From: Chloroflexota bacterium
GTDB lineage: Bacteria; Chloroflexota; Dehalococcoidia; Lucifugimonadales; CATQGZ01
Assembly: GCA_027624995.1 (NCBI GenBank)
Contig: JAQBTI010000091.1
Span: 1 to 8,468 of the forward strand
Direction of reading: 5' to 3'
Length of the DNA stretch: 8,468 nt
A model generated the notes under the pieces. It saw nothing but the letters and a program-made list of their open reading frames with translations, had not been told where the DNA came from and searched no databases. Position 1 is the stretch's first letter. The number at the start of each line of letters is the position of its first letter. Both the position numbers and the translations under genes were made by a program. Below are positions 3,682 through 8,468 of this stretch, in pieces.

Positions 3682-4583
3682 GTACGTTGATGATGTTCGA
3701 AGGATTTGCCAAAGAGCAGATACAGACCGCGGGCACGACCATCAATCTCGTGCGCGGCGGCGGCGGGCCGCCCCTTCTGCTTCTACACGGGTACCCGCAG
3801 ACGCACGTCGAGTGGCACAAGGTCGCCCCGAAACTGGCGGAGCACTTCACGGTCGTGGCGCCGGACCTCCGTGGCTACGGAGACAGCGGCAAGCCCCCCT
3901 CCGACGGAAGCCTGATCACTTACTGCAAGCGCACGACGGCCCAGGACCAGGTCGAGGTCATGTCCAAGCTCGGGTTCGAGTCGTTCCAAGTCGTCGGGCA
4001 TGACCGCGGCGTCCGGGTCGGCCATCGGATGGCACTTGACCACCCCACGCGCGTGAAGACCCTAACGTCGCTGGACGTGGTAGCGTCCCAGGCGGCCTTC
4101 GAGAGCATGGACGCGGACCTTGCGTTCTCGTGGTTCCACTGGCACCTGATGCGCCAACCCTCGCCGTTTCCCGAGACGCTGATCGGCAACAGCGCCAAGG
4201 TCTACCTCGACTTCCTGTTGGAGCAGTGGACCGCGATTGAAGGGGCCATCAGCGAGGAGGCGTACGCTGAGTACCTTCGCTGTTTTAGCGACCCCGAGAC
4301 GATCCGGGCCTCGTGCATGGACTACCGGGCCATAGAGCTGGACCTGGTCCACGACGCTGAGGACAGGGGCCGGAAGCTCGACTGTCCTGTCCTGGCACTC
4401 TGGGCGGGCAACATGCCCAGGCGGCCCGGGTGGCAGACCGGTGCCAAGCTCGACATGCTTTCGACCTGGCGAGAGCGGGCCCACGACGTCCGAGGCCGCG
4501 CCATCGACTGCGGCCACTTCCTGCCCGAGGAGGCCCCGGACGAGACGACCGACGAGATTCTTGCGTTCCTCCGAGAGCAATGA
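3678..4583 (+). CDS. alpha/beta hydrolase, fluoroacetate/haloacetate dehalogenase-like
   Basis: The 301-residue alpha/beta hydrolase belongs to the haloacetate dehalogenase branch, which replaces halogen by hydroxyl on short haloacids. Compared with the known fluoroacetate dehalogenase from memory, every key position has its counterpart: nucleophile D109 in GHDRG, carboxylate-binding R110 and R113, acid D133, halide-pocket H154 and W155 (WFHWHL) and Y216 (MDYRA), and general base H280 (CGHFLPEEAP). The oxyanion motif is HGYPQTH. The GTG at 3678 overlaps the FHA stop (GTGA), suggesting translational coupling. However, the family normally begins MFEGF, so the ATG at 3690 or 3693, preceded by GGTGAG, may be the true start. 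The substrate is not proven: epoxide hydrolases and other esterases share this fold. Confidence 0.85.
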   Translation: MSTLMMFEGFAKEQIQTAGTTINLVRGGGGPPLLLLHGYPQTHVEWHKVAPKLAEHFTVVAPDLRGYGDSGKPPSDGSLITYCKRTTAQDQVEVMSKLGFESFQVVGHDRGVRVGHRMALDHPTRVKTLTSLDVVASQAAFESMDADLAFSWFHWHLMRQPSPFPETLIGNSAKVYLDFLLEQWTAIEGAISEEAYAEYLRCFSDPETIRASCMDYRAIELDLVHDAEDRGRKLDCPVLALWAGNMPRRPGWQTGAKLDMLSTWRERAHDVRGRAIDCGHFLPEEAPDETTDEILAFLREQ

Positions 4584-4611
4584 CGCCAATCCCCGCCACA
4601 AGGATGACGAT

Positions 4612-5718
4612 ATGCAGATAGGCGAATACCGCCTGAACAGGCCCGAGGAGATAGACACGCCGGCCTACCTCGTTTACGAGGACATGGTCCACCACAACAT
4701 CCGCGAGGTCCTCCGCGTCTGTGGATCGGCCCAGAGGATCGTTCCGCATGTGAAGACTCACAAGTCGGCCGAGGTCCTCAAGCTCCAGATCGCGGCGGGA
4801 ATGAACTCGTACAAGTGCGCTACCCTCCGGGAGGCCGAGCTCCTTGCCGAGCACGGCGTAAGCGAGATCATCATCGCCTATCCCATGGTTCATCCGGCCA
4901 AGCTCAAGCGGCTGGTAAACCTCCTCAAGCTCTATCCAGAGATTGAGTTCAAGGCGATCGCGAGTGCCCCCGGACATCTCACAGCGCTATCGGAAGTCGC
5001 CCAGGCAGCGGGCGTGGAGCTCGGAGTCTACGTGGACCTGGACACGGGCATGCACCGGACCGGCGTACAGCCGGGGCAGGAAGCCGGCGACTTCTATGCG
5101 AGCATCGCGGCCGCCACCGGCCTGAAGGCACTGGGCGCCCACGTCTTCGATGGCCACACGCTGTACAAGCCGCCCGTCGAAGAACGGACGGCACTCGTGG
5201 ACAAGAGCATCGAGTACATGCACGATCTCTGGGACCGCGCGTCGAAACAGGGCATCGATGTCGTGGACAACGTAGTCGGCGGCTCCTGGTCGTTCCACCT
5301 GTACCTCAAAGAGGAGCGCGTTCGGGTTTCTCCGGGCACCTGGGTCTACTGGGACTCCCGGAACGCCACCATGTCGGAGTTGCCCTTCAAGGTTGCCGCC
5401 GTGGTCCTGAGCCAGGTGATAGACGCCGACCCGGACAGAGACACGGTCACGCTGGACGTCGGCTCCAAGTCCGTCTCCCCGGACCAACCCGTTGAACACC
5501 GGTTCAAAGTGGTTGGGCACCCGAACGCGGTCCTCACCGCCCAGAGCGAAGAGCACGGCGTGGTAGCGCTGAACGGTGAGAAGCTCGAAGTAGGAGAGAT
5601 GGTGCTGGTAGCGCCAGGGCACGCCTGTACTACCATGGTCAAATTTCCTCACGCCCTCGTCGTCGACGGCAACGGGGATGTCGTCGGCCGTTACGGCCAC
5701 CAGGCGCGCGACCGCTAG
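4612..5718 (+). CDS. D-threonine aldolase / D-serine dehydratase-like PLP enzyme
   Basis: The 368-residue fold-type III (alanine-racemase-like) PLP enzyme starts with EIDTPAYLVYEDMVHHNI. PHVKTHK (45-51) holds the PLP lysine, probably K48. HVFDGH (177-182) and SEEHG (312-316) are family signatures, and the C-terminal beta domain carries the metal site PGHACTT with H337 and C339. Relatives cleave D-threonine and other D-beta-hydroxy amino acids to glycine plus an aldehyde, or deaminate D-serine, using a divalent metal. The H-x-C pair is closer to what I recall of zinc D-serine dehydratase, while D-threonine aldolase has H-x-D; the exact substrate is open. ATG 4612 has AAGGA 8 bases upstream. 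The frame is open further back to 4441, but that part lies inside the hydrolase gene. The gap to the hydrolase is 28 bases, so it is in the same operon. Confidence 0.88.
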   Translation: MQIGEYRLNRPEEIDTPAYLVYEDMVHHNIREVLRVCGSAQRIVPHVKTHKSAEVLKLQIAAGMNSYKCATLREAELLAEHGVSEIIIAYPMVHPAKLKRLVNLLKLYPEIEFKAIASAPGHLTALSEVAQAAGVELGVYVDLDTGMHRTGVQPGQEAGDFYASIAAATGLKALGAHVFDGHTLYKPPVEERTALVDKSIEYMHDLWDRASKQGIDVVDNVVGGSWSFHLYLKEERVRVSPGTWVYWDSRNATMSELPFKVAAVVLSQVIDADPDRDTVTLDVGSKSVSPDQPVEHRFKVVGHPNAVLTAQSEEHGVVALNGEKLEVGEMVLVAPGHACTTMVKFPHALVVDGNGDVVGRYGHQARDR

Positions 5719-5744
5719 CTCGATTGCGCCGGCTGTCCGCCACA

Positions 5745-6599
5745 ATGTCAACGCCCGAACGTCAGACCGATGCCCGCCTCCACGAACTGGCTGGCCTCGC
5801 TGCCCACACGAGCGAAGCCCAGCTGCGGCATCGAATGGTCCTCGTGGAGTTCTGGGCGCCCCGCCCCGGAGACCGTGTGCTCGAAGTCGGGTGCGGACAG
5901 GGAGACACTACGGTCGTGCTCGCCGACGCGGTCGGGCCCACGGGCAGCGTCGTAGCCGTCGATACCGCACCGCCGGACTATGGGACGCCGACTACGCTGG
6001 GCCAAGCGCACGCGGCCATCGCCTCATCACCAGTCGGAAAGCAGATCGACTTCCACACCTCGACAGACCTTCTGAAGCACCACTGGGAGTTCCCGGTCCA
6101 CCATTTCGACTTGGTGGTCTTCGCTCACTGCTCCTGGTACATGGACTCGCCTAAGCAGCTGCAGAAGCTGTTTGCCAGGGTGCGTCCCTGGTCCAAGCGA
6201 CTGGGGTTCTCGGAGTGGGACCCGAGGCCCGAGAACGTCCATCAGCTGCCCCACCTGATGGCGGCGCTGGTCCAGGCGCACGTCCACGCATACTGGCCAG
6301 AGAGCGGAATGGGGAACGTGTCGTCGCTCGTGGTCCCCGAGCAGGCGCGCTCGATGGCCGAGCGGGCCGGCTGGCGGATCTCAAAGGAGCAGACAACCGG
6401 CTCCTCCGTTGCTCTGGAAGACGGTAGGTCCTGGGAGATCGCCGAGGCCATCGATATGGCCGAGCAAATGATCGGGCTGAAGAAGTCCTTCCCAGAGTCT
6501 GCAAAGGAAGTCGTTGCCGCGGAGGCACGACTCCTGAGCCGTCTTGCCGGTCGAGAGCCGCGCGAGTCGCTCCCCACGTACGTCTTCCTTGCCCAGTGA
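5745..6599 (+). CDS. class I SAM-dependent methyltransferase
   Basis: The protein has 284 residues from ATG 5745; a TTG at 5724 would add seven. Motif I is VLEVGCGQGD (45-54), the acidic end of strand beta2 is VVAVD (69-73), and the strand beta4 region is FDLVVFAHCSWYM, which carries no specific catalytic signature. The C-terminal half (SSLVVPEQARSMAERAGW and a helical region) resembles other small-molecule methyltransferases, but I do not recognise the substrate. The gene follows the PLP enzyme by 26 bases and ends the operon; the next gene is 200 bases away beyond two hairpins. Confidence 0.83.
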   Translation: MSTPERQTDARLHELAGLAAHTSEAQLRHRMVLVEFWAPRPGDRVLEVGCGQGDTTVVLADAVGPTGSVVAVDTAPPDYGTPTTLGQAHAAIASSPVGKQIDFHTSTDLLKHHWEFPVHHFDLVVFAHCSWYMDSPKQLQKLFARVRPWSKRLGFSEWDPRPENVHQLPHLMAALVQAHVHAYWPESGMGNVSSLVVPEQARSMAERAGWRISKEQTTGSSVALEDGRSWEIAEAIDMAEQMIGLKKSFPESAKEVVAAEARLLSRLAGREPRESLPTYVFLAQ

Positions 6600-6652
6600 A
6601 TCGCGTGCAATGTTTCAACCACGCCAGGCACCGGGTATCTCTACAAGTATTG

Positions 6653-6682
6653 GAGTCCCCGAGACGCCCGTCTCGACGACTC
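6653..6682 (+). other. strong hairpin after the methyltransferase gene
   Basis: GAGTC (6653-6657) pairs with GACTC (6678-6682), and inside it CGAGAC pairs with GTCTCG around a GCCC loop, with a 2x2 internal loop between. There is no T-run, so it is not a classic intrinsic terminator. It could protect the operon 3' end or belong to the leader of the next gene. Confidence 0.55.
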
Positions 6683-6710
6683 AATCACCTAAATGGGCTA
6701 TTCCCTCGAC

Positions 6711-6735
6711 CACCCTGCTTTCCTCCTGCAGGGTG
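6711..6735 (+). promoter_or_regulatory. leader hairpin whose loop complements the next gene's Shine-Dalgarno
   Basis: CACCCTGC (6711-6718) and GCAGGGTG (6728-6735) form a perfect 8-bp stem. The 9-base loop TTTCCTCCT (6719-6727) is the exact complement of AGGAGGAAA (6790-6798), the ribosome site of the gene at 6801. A loop-to-leader contact could block translation. No promoter for this leader is convincing. Confidence 0.5.
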
Positions 6736-6800
6736 ATGGGCGCGACGCATTAGAGCACATACGCTGGCATAGTCTTCAACCCGCTCCGGAGGAGGAAACC

Positions 6801-7184
6801 ATGCTAGCGGAGATTCTATCGATTGCCAGGCAGAGGGACGTGCCCAAAGTCGATGAAGATGTCGTGGCGCAGACTGCGGAGTTCGAGGAGGAGTTCGCCG
6901 ACCACCCTCAGCCTTCAAGTTTCGGACCGGATGGCGACTTCCCGCTTGACTGGAGCGCCAACTTCGAGTGCCTCGGCGAGCTGGTTGTGGACAGGAACGC
7001 CGACGCGGCTGAGATGATGACCGTTTATCAAACTCTCAAGTCGGCGGTTAAATCGGACATCCTCTACGTAAACCCGACTCCGAAAGGCATCTCTATCTTC
7101 TGCGTCGTCGCCGACGTTGCGAGTTTCATGGCGGCCTTGCCGAAGATGCCCCGCGTCGCGGGATGGGTCCTGAGCTACAAGTAG
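6801..7184 (+). CDS. small acidic protein of unknown function
   Basis: The 127-residue cytoplasmic protein is rich in Asp and Glu in its first half (KVDEDVVAQTAEFEEEFADH), and has a C-terminal part with alternating hydrophobic strands (SDILYVNPTPKGISIFCVVADV, then WVLSYK; quoted with a gap). I do not recognise a family. The start at 6801 is fixed by a near-perfect ribosome site, GGAGGAGG followed by AAACC. An in-frame ATG at 6693 would translate through the leader hairpin and is unlikely. No signal peptide or membrane helix is seen. It is followed after 23 bases by a membrane protein gene and probably co-transcribed with it. Confidence 0.75.
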   Translation: MLAEILSIARQRDVPKVDEDVVAQTAEFEEEFADHPQPSSFGPDGDFPLDWSANFECLGELVVDRNADAAEMMTVYQTLKSAVKSDILYVNPTPKGISIFCVVADVASFMAALPKMPRVAGWVLSYK

Positions 7185-7207
7185 AAACAACTCCCAGGAG
7201 TCTTCGC

Positions 7208-7648
7208 ATGACTTTCATTCTCCGGGTCCCCCGGGAGGCCACCGAGAGGAGCCTAGAGCGGAGCCGGGCCATAGAGCGGCGGTTGGAGGTGGTGTCGAGG
7301 GCAATCTGGCCATGGCACCATGCTTGGCTGGTTCCCATGGTCGCCCTGTTGGCCGCACTCGACCTCCTCAGCACCTATGCATTCCTGGAGCTGAGCGGCA
7401 AGCCCGACGTTTACGAGAGTGGTCCGCTGGCGGCGTGGGCGCTTCAGCGCGGGGGTTTCAACGCCCTCTACGTAATGAACGCCGTTGCCGTGGGCTTTCT
7501 GTGTCTGGTCGCCGCGGGGGCCCACACGTACTACAGCAGGCTTGGCCTGCGGGTTTTCGCCCGGACCGCCTATGTGGCAGTTCTCGTCCCTTACGCGCTG
7601 GTAGCCTTCGCGGCGGTCGTGAACAACCTGCTCTTCACCGTCATCTAA
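7208..7648 (+). CDS. small integral membrane protein, DUF5658-like
   Basis: The 146-residue protein has a charged, Arg/Glu-rich N-terminal helix (1-33), then three hydrophobic segments at about 40-62, 85-106 and 119-145. The first contains ALDLLSTYAFLE, followed by DVYESGPLAAWAL. This D-L-L-S-T then acidic/S-(N/G)-P pattern resembles the DUF5658 type of small membrane proteins, whose role is unknown. AGGAG lies 8 bases before the ATG at 7208. An upstream start at 7163 would overlap the previous gene and is not supported. It sits between an unknown soluble protein and a half receiver domain, 15 bases from the latter. Confidence 0.72.
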   Translation: MTFILRVPREATERSLERSRAIERRLEVVSRAIWPWHHAWLVPMVALLAALDLLSTYAFLELSGKPDVYESGPLAAWALQRGGFNALYVMNAVAVGFLCLVAAGAHTYYSRLGLRVFARTAYVAVLVPYALVAFAAVVNNLLFTVI

Positions 7649-7663
7649 GAGAGAGAGTATCCA

Positions 7664-7870
7664 ATGGCTAAGGCGGACAGGATCCTGGTCATAAACGACG
7701 CGCCCGACGTCAAGTTGCGGCTGGACCGTTGGTTGATGAGGAGGAAGGTCGTCTACAGCCTTGTTGACACCGAAGACGAGGCACGGGAGCGGCTGGACTC
7801 AGAATCCTACGACCTGGTGGTCTACAGCAGCGAGTTCCGGGATAGCGCCAAGCTACAGTCCGGCTGGTAG
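7664..7870 (+). CDS. degenerate, half-length response-regulator receiver domain
   Basis: The 68-residue product has RILVIND at 6-12 (strand beta1), an Arg-rich helix, YSLVDTEDEARERL (beta2 and alpha2) and YDLVVYSSEF (beta3). A normal receiver has about 120 residues. Here strands beta4-beta5 with the conserved Thr and Lys are missing. The acidic pair of beta1 is N11-D12, and the phospho-acceptor Asp position after YDLVVY is S55. It therefore cannot be phosphorylated in the normal way. GAGAGAG lies before ATG 7664. The stop is four bases from the stop of the convergent phosphatase gene, so there is no room for the missing half. It is either a truncated remnant or a small partner protein. Confidence 0.62.
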   Translation: MAKADRILVINDAPDVKLRLDRWLMRRKVVYSLVDTEDEARERLDSESYDLVVYSSEFRDSAKLQSGW

Positions 7871-7874
7871 AGCC

Positions 7875-8468
7875 CTAGACCTCCCCCACCGGAGGCCTCC
7901 CGTCGGTTCCCACGTGGGAAGCATCGCCGAACCGGTTTATCCACCAGAGGTCTCTGTTATGAAGGCTCGAATCCCGCCTATTCCACCTCTCCACGTCAAG
8001 CGTAAAGTCGAACATCGTAGTGTTCTCCAGGGGTGTACTCCAGAGCCGATCGGTGCCCATCACAACCGACAGAAAATTCAGCAGTATTCCCCCGTGTGTG
8101 AATACTACGACGCGGTCGTCCGGTCTGTGTGCGCCGACCAGGCCCTGGACGACCCTCTCCGCCCTTGCGCGCTGGTCGGCGAGCGTCTCTGCTCCATCGA
8201 CCGCTGCCCAGTCCCGTGACTCCTCGTAAGCGCGGACCATCTCGGGGTGGGCGGCGCTGGCTTCATCCCAGGTCAGTCCTGAGAACACTCCAATGTCGTG
8301 CTCTTTCAAGTCATCCGAGTAGGAGATCTCCAGCGGCCACCCCCTTGACACGATCTGGGCGGTCTCCGCAGTGCGCTTGAGGGGACTGGAGTAGACGTGC
8401 GTGGGTTCCAGCCCTTCACTAGTAAAGCGGCTGAAGAGGCTCTCCGCCTGACTCCGGCCTCGGTCGGA
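7875..8468 (-). CDS. histidine phosphatase (phosphoglycerate mutase-like) family protein, 5' end beyond the window
   Basis: The frame is open from the right edge, and 197 residues are visible. They begin SDRGRSQAESLFSRF, with VYSSPLKRTAETAQIV close behind, the family's conserved S-P-L-x-R-(T/A) helix. EHDIGVFSGLTWDE carries the family's acidic (E/H)-x-x-x-G-x-x-(E/S)-G segment, and VVFTHGGILLNFL holds the second catalytic His. The first catalytic motif, R-H-G at the N-terminus, must lie outside the window. A GTG at 8351 would cut off the S-P-L-x-R helix and is not the start. Members dephosphorylate sugar phosphates, cobalamin precursors or other small molecules; the substrate here is unknown. 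The gene is convergent with the upstream cluster. Confidence 0.87.
   Translation of the reverse strand, partial: SDRGRSQAESLFSRFTSEGLEPTHVYSSPLKRTAETAQIVSRGWPLEISYSDDLKEHDIGVFSGLTWDEASAAHPEMVRAYEESRDWAAVDGAETLADQRARAERVVQGLVGAHRPDDRVVVFTHGGILLNFLSVVMGTDRLWSTPLENTTMFDFTLDVERWNRRDSSLHNRDLWWINRFGDASHVGTDGRPPVGEV

Noticed and set aside
4441..4611. Longer start for the PLP enzyme
   Set aside because: This stretch is the hydrolase gene read in another frame; ATG 4612 has a good ribosome site and begins the family domain.
4062..4977. Antisense open frames opposite the hydrolase and PLP enzyme genes
   Set aside because: They are GC-rich mirror frames of well-supported genes, with low-complexity Arg/Pro/Gly peptides and no family features.
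6693..6800. In-frame ATG at 6693 as the start of the unknown small protein
   Set aside because: It has no ribosome site and would translate through two hairpins, whereas 6801 has GGAGGAGG at correct spacing.
7871..7910. Bidirectional terminator between the receiver remnant and the phosphatase gene
   Set aside because: The GGAGGCCTCC palindrome lies inside phosphatase coding sequence and has no T-run on either side.
1..8468. tRNA or rRNA genes
   Set aside because: No cloverleaf with a TTCGANNC arm and no rRNA-like sequence was seen on either strand by eye.

Overview
The window looks like a piece of a GC-rich environmental bacterial chromosome or a metagenomic contig. It falls into two parts. 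The left part (about 1-2110) is a decayed integron read leftwards. The right part (about 2860-8468) is ordinary, visibly more GC-rich chromosomal coding sequence. The lineage cannot be fixed from sequence alone. The gene style (FHA proteins, haloacetate-dehalogenase-like hydrolase, D-threonine-aldolase-like enzyme, small unknowns) would suit Chloroflexota or a similar soil or marine group, but that is a guess.

Left part. Two imprinted attC sites (538-601 and 1307-1375, minus strand) separate gene cassettes whose ends match each other as integron recombination predicts. Reading on the minus strand: a candidate attI and Pc promoter near 1817-1885; cassette A with an unknown PD-(D/E)XK-like gene; cassette B with a Phd/YefM-RelE toxin-antitoxin pair under its own promoter and palindromic operators; cassette C with a GIY-YIG gene cut by the end of an IS256-like insertion sequence at about 62-68. 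On the other side of attI, in the divergent orientation expected for intI, lies a 34-codon N-terminal remnant of an integron-integrase-like tyrosine recombinase with its own promoter. The integrase is broken, so the array is probably no longer mobilised in cis.

Middle (2110-2973). There is no convincing protein gene. A sigma70-type promoter overlaid by two inverted repeats (2165-2213) leads into three tandem units of about 190 bp. Each unit carries a GGGGAG-type ribosome binding site with an ATG and a strong hairpin with a UUCA or UUCG loop. Two of the unit starts also carry terminator-like stems overlapping alternative stems. This looks like a duplicated attenuator-like RNA leader of unknown kind. 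A second promoter (2863-2892) then precedes the chromosomal operon.

Right part. A tight operon encodes an FHA/winged-helix/zinc-like regulator (2974-3681), a fluoroacetate/haloacetate dehalogenase-like hydrolase with a full set of catalytic residues (3678-4583), a D-threonine aldolase/D-serine dehydratase-like PLP enzyme (4612-5718) and a class I methyltransferase (5745-6599). After a hairpin-rich gap come three small genes: an unknown protein whose Shine-Dalgarno is exactly complementary to an upstream hairpin loop (6801-7184), a three-helix membrane protein (7208-7648) and a degenerate half receiver domain (7664-7870). A histidine phosphatase gene (7875-8468, incomplete at its 5' end) runs in convergently from the right edge.
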